Program-made: the position numbers and the translations under genes
Part shown: piece after piece, positions 21,306-32,832 of the stretch
Layout of the letters: every line of letters starts with the position of its first letter
Position numbering within the stretch: the first letter of the stretch is position 1
Notes under the pieces: generated by a model
Told to the model about the DNA's origin: nothing
The model's input: only the letters and a program-made list of their open reading frames with translations
Databases searched by the model: none
From: Hofstenia miamia
Taxonomy: Eukaryota; Xenacoelomorpha; Acoela
Reading direction: 5' to 3'
NCBI GenBank assembly: GCA_004352715.1
Contig: SCFE01000042.1
Span: 18,656-82,655, forward strand
Length of the DNA stretch: 64,000 bases

Positions 21306-23814
21306 TGACTAGCGTGGCTCATTGTCCAACGACTCTTTTATGCTTGCAATAGATTCCGTTGTAGTCAATGTGTTGGCCAACTGCTTTTAGGCTCATGCAT
21401 AAAAATGCTTCGGTTTCCTTCACTATACTGCTAGTATTATGAATTGGGTCGTATTACGTTGATATTCGACCTTTTGACCTTGGCGGGAATGTCTGTTATA
21501 TAATTGTTTAATTTGGCCGTCTGTGTATCTCTGACGTCATTGGAAGATTTTCTTTTTTGTTGTAATATTTGTTGGCAAACACATTTGTTTGCAGTCTATT
21601 GTTTAAATGTAACCAATTTTTTTAGAGGTTGAGGAATTTTTTAAAATACCATGAGATTAGAATTATTCAAAATGTAACAATTTTTCTATTCATATTACAT
21701 AATTTTTAAGTACCATTGACATTCTATATACAAAGAATTTACTTTGTTGGAATTACATTTTATGATTAATTTTCTTTGGTAACAATAGTAACTAAAAATT
21801 ATTTTCAAACATTAAGAAAAAAACATGTTTCACATACGACACATATGTCAATTGCAAAAATAAACACATTTGTTTGCAGTCCATTGTTTAAAATGTAACC
21901 AATTGTTTGAATGTTTGAATCAGAGAGAAAATAATGCTCGTTAAAAGCGTAATGTCTTATTTTGGTAATAAAGCAAAATAATTTTTTCAAAAAAAAAACA
22001 AACTAGTTTATGCAAAACTTCGCAATTTCTAATATTTAATAAACGTCCGTGGTAAAACCCACATACGTGTTTAAGACAAGACAAAAATGTAATTTATTCT
22101 ACACTTTGCTTATAATTGCCATATATATCTTACTATTGAATTTGTCTATTGTGTTAGTTTATCATCATTGTTGTTGAGGGAATTATGTAGGAAACAAACA
22201 CAATGTGTATTTGCACATTATGAATTTCACACGATCGTATCTAAATGAATGATTAGTAAATTAAGTGATAGATCACAGTATAAAACACATGATAAATAAA
22301 AGTTTAAACAAATTCAATTAAAAATGTGTATTAACAAAAAAAACGACGTTTTTTGTATGTAAAATTCCATTATGCTGCTATGCGTAATTTGTTATCTATT
22401 GCTCAACTGTCAAAATGTATTCAATCGTAAAGATTGTTATCTATCAAACATGAAATCCACATCACTTTAGAAATTATCACGATTAAATAAAACACTTTCA
22501 AATAATATAAAACTAGAATTATTTTCACAAGTTGGAAAACAATCTCAATTATTATTATAACATGTTTTTCCCTATTTATACAATTATGTAAATGAAAGAT
22601 GCTACAAAACTAAAATATGTTAATAAAGTAAAAAAATTTATCAATCACTCTCTGGTAAAAATGAAATATATATTTTTTCAATATGTTTTTCTCGTTGAAT
22701 TCAAGAATAAAACGTTTCAAGATTGTTTATAACATGTTTTGTTATTAGTGTCGTAAATTGGTTGTTAGTGTTTATTGATACACATATATACAAAACGTTT
22801 AAAAATATAAATTTTATATTATAAGAAATTGCTTACATTTTAAAATTTTATTGGTGTCTTTTATATTAAGAATTAAATAAATACCCGGTATACAACTTTT
22901 CCACGTTTGTAGACTTACATTTTTTCCGACTTGCAAAAGCAAGTTTCAGCAAAAATTTTTTTGTGACTGATTACTTTGTAATCTGTTACCAAAAAAGCAT
23001 TTGCATACATTTATAAAAATTGATTGACGTGTGCTAGTTGATGAGTCATTGCCCACATATAATTCATGAATAATGAGGAGGGGTGGCTAAAGATTTGAAT
23101 ATTCATGCATTTCATAGCCAAACTATAAATATTTATATATCTTTACAAATTAAAAATGTTTCTATGCAGAGTTTGTCAGTACATTCATACATAACTTTCA
23201 TTTATTACAAACTTAAATATTGGAAGAATTATCTTTATGTACAGGAGGATATAAATTAGCAGTAGAAATCATCTTGTTAAATGATGTTTATTAATGTGTA
23301 TTCTATATATTACGTAATCTTTTCATCAAATAGTAAAATTTATTGTTCAACTACATAATGTAATTTGTAGAATGCCTTAAAATGGGTATTTATGTACGAT
23401 ATTAAATAAAACACATAAAAACCAAACCATTAACGCTTCGAAATACAAAAAACTCTGAATATACAACAAGGAATTGTCGAATTTAAGTGTATGAACGTTT
23501 TTCTTTCTCCTCTTTTAAAGTTCATACTAAAACTGTCATGAAGTTTGCATTCTGTTCAATGCTTATGACGTAAAGATATCTTCATTTTAACATATTATTC
23601 AGTTTTAACATTGATTCCAGTGGTGACGGTTGAATTCATTCAATAATGTAAGTTATTTTTGTATTTTAAAAAGTTAATATTACTAACTTTGTTTCAAGTG
23701 ATTACAAAATAATATAAAAATTTCACAATGTTTTTACACGTTTAACATTTTTGCTAACAAAAATTTAAATTAGACTTGATGAAAATCAATTTTTAGCACA
23801 GTGCTTTAGATGAT
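21306..23814. other. AT-rich intergenic DNA with a 40-bp direct repeat
   Basis: No coding sequence recognised. A block of about 40 bp containing ACACATTTGTTTGCAGTC and TGTAACCAATT occurs at about 21579-21620 and again, with small changes, at about 21865-21906. Positions 22000-23814 show only AT-rich unique DNA. Confidence 0.45.
21480..21545. promoter_or_regulatory. Promoter-like motif cluster (E2F-like, CRE, CCAAT)
   Basis: TTGGCGGGAA (E2F-like) near 21480 is followed by TGACGTCA directly abutting TTGG (TGACGTCATTGG, about 21534-21545). The combination is typical of animal proximal promoters, but no gene was found next to it and single motif matches in AT-rich DNA can be chance. Confidence 0.25.
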
Positions 23815-25215
23815 CGGAGATAGTCGATTGATTTTTGTTCTTGAATTCTTGATTGAAAATTTGATGTCTTTCCAATGTATTGTGCACAACAGTAACAAGT
23901 AATTTCATAAATTACTGCGTTGGAAAGGTTTTCAATCTTAGTTTCTGCCTTTAGTTCTATTAGATGTCTCAGTTAATGGATCTTAAGTATAAATCCTATC
24001 TTTAAAAATAATGGAGTGATTCTTTTCAGATCTTTCCGAAATTTAATTAATTGTATGCCTCGATATGCAATATTAAAGATGTAATTGTATAAATAATCAC
24101 TTTGTCTTGAGTTTGTAGTGTCTTCGTTTTTCGTTTATACTTCTATTGACCATTTATGTTGAATACTCGTTCCACCTTAATATATCTTAAATATTTATGA
24201 TTGATTTATAAAGTTTTTCGTAATTTAGATCAATCATGAAATATCGATGTATCAGACCTTTGCTTATGGATTTCATGTATGCAAAAGATACGTTTGAATG
24301 ATAGTTAATTATTAAATTTGTATCATTTGGTTTGTTGTAAAATGATGACATAAAGTGGTAAATTGAATTGCAGAATCTCAAGAATTCAAGGAAGGAAGCA
24401 TGTCTAACATTACATTCTGATATAACTAGTATATCATCCACATATCGAGCATAGTAATGAAACCTACACATTATTTTGGCAATATTCATTTTTTGTTTGG
24501 CCAAGGCAATTTCCCATTAGAACACCATTTACTTGTAAATATAACTTTCCTTGAAATTCACAAAGAGTGTTTTTTGTGCAGAGTAATATCAATGCTTTCA
24601 AGGTTTCGTAGTCTAAACTAAATATTTTGATGTTATATTCTTTCAATAATTATCAAGTGATTATAATAATCGATATTCATCGGATATTTTTGTTTTTAAT
24701 TCTTTTAAAATTGATTCCACACTGCATTTTTTTTCGGTTTTCTGGCAAACTAGACAATTTTTTATTGAGAAGTTTTGCCGATAATTGTTCATATAACGAT
24801 CCATTATTTGATGCAATTGGTCTTAAGGGTATGTCAGCTTTCCGCAAATTTGCTAATCGATACATACGATATGCAAATCTACTACCACTACATTTTATAT
24901 TTTCATGCATTATTTCATTTATTTTGACTCAGTAATCTACGTAACACTACATTGAATCTTTTCTCAATTGTAATAGCTGAGTCGTTCTTTGCATTTTTGG
25001 GATATTGAAACTTTCAAATTTATCTCCATTTAAGATTTTCAACATTTTGTTACAGTAATCATATTCTAACATGATTACAAAATCATTACTTTTATCAAAT
25101 GGAACAAGTTTCAAGTTACTATCTTTAAAAAATTTTTACAAATTGTTCAAGAAAATATACCTTCGATGATTTTAATATGCAAATTAATAGATTTAGAAAA
25201 TCAAAATAACAAATA
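23815..25215 (-). pseudogene. Penelope-like element, copy 2 (RT and linker)
   Basis: Minus-strand order: 24910-24677 carries LRPIASNNGSLYEQL, the RPI(V/A)S segment of Penelope RTs. 24646-24464 carries LYLQVNGVLMGNCLG, matching the Q..GV.MG..L(G/S) motif. 24504-24187 carries YARYVDDILVISE, with the catalytic YVDD, and later FAYMKS.SKGLIHRYF. 24110-23815 is the linker toward the endonuclease, collinear with 2665-2365. Breaks separate the frames. Both ends are truncated, with the GIY-YIG domain missing at 23815. It serves as the uninterrupted reference for the LTR-split copy at 2050-5970. Confidence 0.75.
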
Positions 25216-25597
25216 TATTTGATATGCATCTTAATGTTGCCACAAGCACGGCACAAAATTTTCTGTAAAAATGGGAACGGACACGGCACGGTTCCAACAC
25301 TGCATATAAATATGTATATATAAGGAAGAACAGCATAACTTCACTCTAAATGCTAACTATTGCGTGACTAAGCCCAAATATGTCTACTATAATATATCTT
25401 AATTGTAAATACATGTACAGTACATGTAGTTCAAAATTGCTTTTCAGCCTTTATATTATTTATATAATTATCGATCACATTTTATATTATGTATAGGTAC
25501 ATTATGTATCGTCAATTTCTTTTAGATCCACGACAAAATACTCAACTTAAAATACTTTTTATTACAAACGGTAGATACATTATATATACATATATAT
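25216..25597. other. AT-rich DNA, nothing recognised
   Basis: Contains the short AAGCACGGCACAAAATTTT match to position 1977 and runs into (TA)-rich DNA at 25580-25597. Confidence 0.4.
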
Positions 25598-25894
25598 TTA
25601 CGCTAAGTACGCTGTGCTTACGCTAGGTACACTCCCAAAAAATAGATCTTTTCGCTCTGTACCCAATCTTACGCTGGGTACAAAAATGTATGGGAAAATT
25701 TGGTATATAAATTTTTTTTGAAAATTTCAATAATTAACCTACATTGTCCAAATTTTTCATGGTGATACCTAGGCCTATTGTAAACACAAATTAGCTACAT
25801 TTTTCAAAAAAATTTAATTTCACTTAAAACTGGAGGCCACTTACGCTGGGTACAGGTTTTTCTACGCTAAGTACAAATCTCATACTACCCAGCG

Positions 25895-25898
<4 letters not shown>
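25598..25898. mobile_element. MITE-like element built around TTACGCTGGGTAC motifs
   Basis: TATATTTACGCTAAGTA at the left end pairs with the reverse complement of TACCCAGCGTAAATATA at the right end (25886-25898), a short TIR flanked by (TA)n. Inside, the motif TTACGCT(A/G)(A/G)GTAC occurs directly at 25598, 25618, 25669, 25841 and 25862, with a degenerate TTCGCTCTGTAC at 25651. No ORF. Like the 17-kb MITE it combines TIRs, internal motif arrays and insertion in a TA run, but the motif differs. Confidence 0.65.
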
Positions 25899-25935
<37 letters not shown>

Positions 25936-27398
25936 CCCAAATTTTTCTCATAAAATGACTTCTGCAGGCATGTGTCATCAGTAACCCAACTAGTAGTTTT
26001 TTTATCTTCACCAGTCCGTATTCTGTAGTTATAATGGGCAAGATCTTTTCATTAACTGACTTGTGAAAAGCAATAAATGGAATAACAAACATTTTCTTCT
26101 ATCTCGGATCCAACATAAATTATTTAGCCTAATAGTCCCAGGCTTTTTTGAATGGAGCATATATTATATAACTTTTGATAGGATTGTGCTATTAATATCA
26201 AATTTTGGCCAGAGTTATCTTAAGCATTTGAAAAAAATTTCCGCTTTTTGTTGTCAAGTGATGACGTCAAGAAATATGTTACTAATTGGGGAAAGTATGC
26301 AAAAATTGGATGATTTTCAAAATTTGATGCTAAGAAAATTTGAAAGAAATAGTTGCATTTATATGACTACTGATATAAAGAATTCAACAATGGGAAAGAA
26401 AATTCAACTGGTAACAGTATTTGAAACAATAAACCCGGAGAATGCAAACAGCTAAAATATAAAAGTCACTGGCTGATAACCAATGTGCGGCTGCTAAAAT
26501 AATATAGCGGCGTTCAAATTTTCCTTATTTTCTGATCCATTATGAAATTCGAGAAAGAGTCATATTTTAACCCCATCTGCCCACCAGTTAATGTGCACCA
26601 CTAACAAAAAAACAGGCGAAGCACAATGTGTTCACACGGGGCTAGCAGGTTTAACCTTTCACTTTGTACACTAGTTGCAGAAAGTTGTCCTTCTAAAACA
26701 GTCAATCGTAATACGATCAACATTCAACAACTTGTGAAACTGTTCTAAAACTTTACATCTTTTGTCGGAAAGATTGTAGGTTGTTGTTTCAGGTAGTAAA
26801 TTTCAATGCATTAAAATTTTGATAAACTATTATGGCACACCAGTACTGGTAACCTCTAATAAAGATTTTATCCGGATTTAACTGGATTTCAATTTTATCC
26901 TGCCCTGCTCGGATTTATTCTGTCCGGACTCAGCCATACCTGAATAAGAAACTTGTTTGACAATTTCTAATAGAAGTGCCACTGCAAAGCTCCAAATTGA
27001 ATTCTGAAATCTTGTGACATCAAGTATAATGATATAGGTACTAGGGATGGGATCCGGATAGTTAATTGAATATACAGGTGATTAAAAATTTTCTAATGCT
27101 TTGTTAGCAGGTAGTTACGAAATTACGAATCAATTCTGAAATCAAACATGCCCCGTGAAAGAAACATTAGCAAAAAACAGTACCATGTCGCAAGAATATA
27201 ACTATAACTGGTATAAATGCAACATGAACATTGAAGACCTAATATTTGTATGAGAGTAGTTAATTGTAGCAAAATAAATATAGTATAAAAATATTACAAC
27301 TAAATTGGGAGTATATCATTGTATTTATAACTAATTAAAAATGCTAAACAAATTCTCAACGTATTAACAATAAAACTATACTAGATGAAAACACTAAC
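25899..27398. other. (TA)n run and AT-rich intergenic DNA downstream of CIP2A
   Basis: 25899-25932 is a TA microsatellite. 25933-27398 has one open frame without an ATG start (26063-26455) that I do not trust. The 3' flank of the minus-strand CIP2A gene (27300-27398) has no canonical AATAAA in the first 100 bases and no A tract, as read on the minus strand. Confidence 0.45.
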
Positions 27399-29903
27399 TT
27401 ATTTTGTATCTTTCTTTACAATGTGGTCATCGTCTTTCTTTACAATTAGATTGGAACTCATGCTGTGAATCAATGTATTAATTTGTTTGTGCGATTCCAG
27501 ATCAGACAATAGTTCTGCGATTCTATTTTCTGCGGAAAGCAGCTGTTTGCGCAGATCAGACGCTTGTTGCTCCGATTCTTCAAATCTAGACGTCTTTTGA
27601 CGAAGCTTAGCGTTCAAATCCATGTTTTTATGTTCAAGTTCCGCAGCGTGATTTTTAGACGCATGCAGCTGAGCATTGACAAATTCATTCTCTTTGGCAA
27701 TCTTATCAAAATTTCGGCGGAGCTTCTCTAGAGAGTCAACTGTTTGAGCCAATTGTGTATCCTTCGCCTTGCTTTCCGCTATCGCTCGTACAAGATTGTG
27801 CGACTGTTCTTCATTAATGTGTTTCTGTTTGTCTAGTTTAATAGATGCCTTGTCAATTTCAGCGGCCAATTTATCACAGCTTTGTTCACTTTCAAGCAGC
27901 TTACATCGCAGTTTACGCGATTCGCACTCCAAATTTGTAATAAACACTTTATTTCGCATGATATACTTCTCTGACTGATTCAAATCTTTGGTCTTAACAT
28001 CTAAGAGTTTTTCGCATTCACCTAGCTCTTCAAACATTGTTTTAATTTTTTCTTCGTAAATCATTGCAATTTCATACGTTTTCAAATCTGAAAAATTAGC
28101 GCTTTTAACTCTTGATATTATTTCTTCAATTACAGATTTATCCAAATTGAGAGTTTGATCCATTTTTAAAAATGAGATGGAATTTTCGTTCAGTTCACTA
28201 CAATAATTGGCAGGGGAAGGTAACGATTCAAGCATGTAACGTGCTAAAGCCTTGAAATGAAAATTAAACTGCTTAGCCACAATAGACAAAAACTCTAAAC
28301 TACTTTCTGTGGTGAAATTGTCACGAGACATTAGCCCCTGAGCGATAAAAGGCAGGATTCGAACATCATTCGCCATTTTACTTCCGTGTTTCGACCATTG
28401 ACTTTCCAAAAGCAAAAGCAGCAAACATTGTATGACAATATCACATTCGAAAACTGTATCATCTAAACTTAAATTCATGTCATCACGTCGTTTTGCACGA
28501 CTGTATGTCCAAATCTTTTCAATAAATGAGATACAAATATCAGACGATAAAAAATCTGCAGGAAGCAGCATTGTTTTAGAACAAGCAAGGTAGATAACTC
28601 TTAGGGCTAATGAAAGTCTTTCAGTTTCTGCAGAGGTAAGGGGAGAATTTGGATACACTATGAGTTTGGCAACATTAAGTAGTAAAGACTTCACTTGATT
28701 TACTTGCATACTGGTCAAAGAAGCGGAGTATAACACAGAGAATATCAATCTTAAAATAGTTAGGCACCTAGAAGAATTGACAGAGCTTTGACAAATACAG
28801 GAATTAATAAACTGGAAAGGAGATTGTTGTATATCTTCCTTATCACTGAATTTATCATTATCAGAAAACAGCCAATGGATTATGATCTGGGCACCATCTG
28901 GATTTTTAGACAACAAGATTAATATCTCGACGAGTTTTTGATTGTGAATATGACTAGTAAACTTTGCTAAAAGTAAAACGAAACTTTGAATACAAAGATT
29001 AATGTGTGCATAAGTAAATAAGCTGTCCCGCAACCGCTGAACTTGCAATACCTGTAAACATATATCTGCGCCATATAGAGCTAAATTAGCATCTCCAACA
29101 TCCATAAGAAGGTTAACAGCAACTTGAAAAGTTTGATATAAATTTCTGGCTTTAAAAAGTTTTTTACTTGTTTCATTGTCCATGTTTAAGGCAATATTGG
29201 TAAGAACAGCCAAAGCTGCGACAACAAATTTCGAATTTACATTCACCAGCAGCTCAAGAAGCGCATCAAACAATTTCCGAGAATGTTGATGTTTTTGGCA
29301 CATCGTACGTAAATAATCATTGCCCCTATTCGTTAAATTGGCCAAAAGAAAAATGTAAGTAACATTTGATTCGTTATTCGTGATATTTTTAGCAGTTGAT
29401 ATTATAAAGCGAATACAAAAGCTCAACAATTCCCCGAAAATATCATAACAAGATGAGGTATGCTGCAAACCATAGGTCACCTTCGACATAAATTCTATGT
29501 ATAACCTAATAGCATTATCTCCAACTTCTTCACATTTTGCTAAAAAGGATCGTGATCGAAAAGCCGGGAAATACATAGGAGATTGCAGTTTGTGCAATAA
29601 ATCTTCGTTAGTACAAAATCTATCCAGAAGATGAAGAGCATCACAGAGAATATCCGGAAGAACATGCTGAGATGAAACTAATTCACTTAAACTAATCAAT
29701 AACGTATTTACTTTCCCATCGCTTGATAAGTAGAAAAGTGGATGCTTACTCTCACTCCCAGGAATAACGGGCTGACTGCAAATACCATAGGCAAGTTGTA
29801 GCTGCTTTTTGAGTTCGTGTCCATCACTATCTGAGCAACCATTCTGATATTTTACAAAAGCAGACAAAATATTGTTTAAACATGTCTTCATACCTTTATC
29901 CAT
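27399..29903 (-). CDS. CIP2A: CIP2A homologue, single-exon, complete (834 aa)
   Basis: One uninterrupted ATG-to-TAA frame. Residues about 1-560 are helical armadillo-like repeats. They include LLANLTNRGNDYLRTM (about 187-202) and KKLFKARNLYQTFQ, which match the human LFHARNIHQTFQ segment. A conserved joint near 585-615 (LDKSVIEEIISR.. then YEEKIKTMFEE) precedes a long coiled coil (about 610-815) ending in NTLIHSMSS, like the human MIHSLSG terminus. CIP2A binds and restrains PP2A-B56 through its armadillo dimer, and with TOPBP1 tethers broken mitotic chromosomes; that role is family knowledge. Length fits the family (human 905). The start is chosen because the N-terminus aligns with the family and no upstream in-frame ATG was seen. 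A pyrimidine-AG (TTTGCTTTAG) lies 2 bp before the ATG and may be a 5'UTR or trans-splice acceptor. The lack of introns is unusual: vertebrate CIP2A has many exons. Confidence 0.85.
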   Translation of the reverse strand: MDKGMKTCLNNILSAFVKYQNGCSDSDGHELKKQLQLAYGICSQPVIPGSESKHPLFYLSSDGKVNTLLISLSELVSSQHVLPDILCDALHLLDRFCTNEDLLHKLQSPMYFPAFRSRSFLAKCEEVGDNAIRLYIEFMSKVTYGLQHTSSCYDIFGELLSFCIRFIISTAKNITNNESNVTYIFLLANLTNRGNDYLRTMCQKHQHSRKLFDALLELLVNVNSKFVVAALAVLTNIALNMDNETSKKLFKARNLYQTFQVAVNLLMDVGDANLALYGADICLQVLQVQRLRDSLFTYAHINLCIQSFVLLLAKFTSHIHNQKLVEILILLSKNPDGAQIIIHWLFSDNDKFSDKEDIQQSPFQFINSCICQSSVNSSRCLTILRLIFSVLYSASLTSMQVNQVKSLLLNVAKLIVYPNSPLTSAETERLSLALRVIYLACSKTMLLPADFLSSDICISFIEKIWTYSRAKRRDDMNLSLDDTVFECDIVIQCLLLLLLESQWSKHGSKMANDVRILPFIAQGLMSRDNFTTESSLEFLSIVAKQFNFHFKALARYMLESLPSPANYCSELNENSISFLKMDQTLNLDKSVIEEIISRVKSANFSDLKTYEIAMIYEEKIKTMFEELGECEKLLDVKTKDLNQSEKYIMRNKVFITNLECESRKLRCKLLESEQSCDKLAAEIDKASIKLDKQKHINEEQSHNLVRAIAESKAKDTQLAQTVDSLEKLRRNFDKIAKENEFVNAQLHASKNHAAELEHKNMDLNAKLRQKTSRFEESEQQASDLRKQLLSAENRIAELLSDLESHKQINTLIHSMSSNLIVKKDDDHIVKKDTK

Positions 29904-31190
29904 TGCTAAAGCAAATTGATATAAATAATTTTTCTAATCCAGTACAATCGTATAATTAATAAATTATACAATATATTAGTTGTTGCTTTTAAGAGGAGCC
30001 ACTATAAACCTTTAAGTTTTTATCATTTGCCATTTTCAGTAAATTATAAAGAAGCTGTTTGAGTAAAGTCATGTAATTGAATTCTAGAAACATTGAATTG
30101 ATATATTTACTAATAACCTTATCAGTGGGAATACTAAACAGTGACTATAAAAACACATTTATAAGAACAGAGGGCATTAAAGAATTAAACAAATCAGGTA
30201 ATTTAATTGAGTACCAACAATAGAAAGTAATTGTTCCAGTTGAGGGCTTTTCAAGTAAAGCAAAAATTTTAAACATGCTTAACTCGCTAAGAATTAGATT
30301 CATTAAACTATGAAAATATCGAAGTTGGTCTCGCTTGGAACTCCATGACTTAGTTCACAAACAAGCTAATTAACAGCCATTCAATTTGCATTTGGAGAAA
30401 AAAAACGAATCCTAGCTGATTTATTGGGAACTTTATCTTGTGTAAAAAAACACATTAAATTTAAGACATAAAATCATTGAACACTGATCACATGGCACTT
30501 GTTGTTGAGCCATTAGAAGATTAAAACGATAGGATTTATTACGTTTAGAGACCAACATCGACATGTATAACTCGAAAGGACCTTGTAATACACAGTTTCA
30601 ATTTTAGCGAAATCTAAAATTACTGACTGAAACCGGGCCAAGGAGCGCCGACTAGCAATCCTTTAGCTGCAATTTGAGATTTGTTGTCCAATCAAGAAAG
30701 CTAAACTTTCAAACAAGGACACATCTTACATGAGTCCACTCCTCAAGTACTTAATAAAAAACCAGCATTTGTTTCGAAAATACCGCTACAATGACGCAGA
30801 AATACTCTCCTATTGCATCAAAAGAATGATATTATCAAATATTTCCTATTCCAAAGGTCGTTTTGGTTCTTCCAAATGGTTGAATTGAAAAAAGACTTGC
30901 CAAATAGAAGTAAATAAAAAACAACTGATATCCCTTTTTACCGTGATGATGTAAGCCAACATTTTGCCAGCGCAACATTGTGAGACACCTCATATTGCCG
31001 ACTGTAGTAGTCATATAACTCCTAGTCTTTCGTTACAACAAGTTTATTGTGCTCTTAAAATACTCACAAGTAACTTTTATTAATCATGATTGTATTCGTT
31101 CCTGGTTTAGAAAGGAAATACACAATATTTAGATTAACCTCTTACTTATATTTACAATATTTATTATATTATTAATTTATATTATTCCGC
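29904..31190. other. 5' flank of CIP2A and intergenic DNA
   Basis: No frame or repeat recognised in about 1.3 kb. The CIP2A promoter should lie in 29904-30500, but no clear TATA or motif cluster stands out. Confidence 0.4.
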
Positions 31191-31219
31191 TATTATCTAG
31201 AATCTTTGAAAGTTTACTT

Positions 31220-31950
31220 TAAGAAAACTATAAGAAGTTTATTAGCAAAAATCAATTCGGATTCCGTATAAAATCATACATAAGAACGTTTTACTGCGTA
31301 TTTTTGAAATCTGCAAAAAAAATTAATGGGAATATTCTAAATGAATCTTAGTAAGGCATTCGACAGAAAAACTCACCACCTAATTATTTCACAACTAACG
31401 AAGGTTAAGCAAAAATTAGTTCATTCATTATAAATCTGGTGAGATCGTTTCTTATGAACAGACAGCAATTGGTATACATTCAAGTGTGTCATTCTTCCGA
31501 TCGTGAAACTAATAACGGTGTTCAACAGGGAACAGTATTAGGCCCTCCCTGCTTCAATCTGGATTGTGATGACCTAGAGTTAAATAGTCCTGCTATCGAT
31601 TCGCCAAGTTTGCTGATGATATAAACCTCTTAGAGGCTGTAAAAACTGTTGATAGCTCGGAAGAAGTAATTTCAACTATGATAAATCCATGCAATACTAA
31701 TAATAAATCCAAAAGTAAAGAAAACTGGAGAAAAGGTAAAAAAATCTAGTTAATCATTCCTCCAATAAATGACATTGAACATGTTAATGAAGTAAAGATT
31801 CTGGTTATTCACTTTATGGAAAATTTATCTTTTGCTCCCCATTTCTAGAATGGTATAAGGAAAGCCTCTAGACTGATATTTTTATTGCTAAACCGCAAGC
31901 GCATGAATTATACGAAATTTATACAAACAGTTGGTTGAGCCAAAACTCTA
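31220..31950 (+). pseudogene. LINE reverse transcriptase fragment (CR1/L2-like)
   Basis: In three successive frames, ISKNQFGFR (about 31240), NLSKAFDRKTHH (about 31343), then DRFLMNRQQL..NNGVQQGTVLGP (31439-31553), FADDINLLEA (about 31608) and VKILVIHFMENLSF follow in the order expected for non-LTR RT domains 2 to 7. FADD is the catalytic motif and is intact, but the frames are broken and both ends are missing. It is related to the element at 34.65-37.8 kb (VKILGVIF there), but not a recent copy. Confidence 0.7.
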
Positions 31951-32547
31951 TGATGGTATTCAACCTTTGGGTGGTTCTACCAACTATATTCTCGAGAAAG
32001 AGTTTAAAGTCGAATATGACACAATAAAAAAGCCAATTCGAAATTTGCAGATCACATTCTCTATACATTTTTTCCTACTAGGACAACATATGGCAAGTGT
32101 TAAGAAGCCAACTGCCGACCATGCTTGCATGGCCTTTCACATTTTCAGTGAGAAAGTATTGTACTTTGAACATCATCAAAGGGCATACCTATTGGAGATT
32201 TTGCAAACGTCCTTTACAATATCGATTTTCATATAAATTTTACCCATGTAATGGGATTTATTCGAAATCTCTACATCAATATTTCTGAAACTTTTGGATA
32301 CAGCTTTTTGGGAAATTTGCACATATAGTTAACTTTGCATAAAAAAAGATTTTTTTGGATTTTTTATATAATGAAAACGAATGTATGTAGGCTTAAAGGT
32401 GCTTCTGAACATTAAGAACATAAATCATGAATGTAGACCGTATTGAAATGATTGAAGCCCACCCTAGATTTCTCTCATGCCTTTTTAATGAGCCCACAAT
32501 TTCATTACAATAAAACTTTGAACCTATATATATATATACTGTCTCTT
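31951..32547. other. AT-rich DNA up to the assembly gap
   Basis: Two overlapping open frames (31931-32288) show no family features. A short TA run lies at about 32526-32538. Confidence 0.4.
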
Positions 32548-32832
32548 NNNNNNNNNNNNNNNNNNNNNNNNNNNNNNNNNNNNNNNNNNNNNNNNNNNNN
32601 NNNNNNNNNNNNNNNNNNNNNNNNNNNNNNNNNNNNNNNNNNNNNNNNNNNNNNNNNNNNNNNNNNNNNNNNNNNNNNNNNNNNNNNNNNNNNNNNNNNN
32701 NNNNNNNNNNNNNNNNNNNNNNNNNNNNNNNNNNNNNNNNNNNNNNNNNNNNNNNNNNNNNNNNNNNNNNNNNNNNNNNNNNNNNNNNNNNNNNNNNNNN
32801 NNNNNNNNNNNNNNNNNNNNNNNNNNNNNNNN
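32548..32832. other. Assembly gap, 285 Ns
   Basis: Unknown bases; open frames crossing it are meaningless. The 3' end of the adjacent Tc1 transposase and its left terminal repeat probably lie in or beyond it. Confidence 0.99.

Noticed and set aside
26063-26455. 130-codon open frame upstream of a TA run
   Set aside because: It starts with GTG, not ATG, has no splice acceptor I could argue for, and no recognisable domain.
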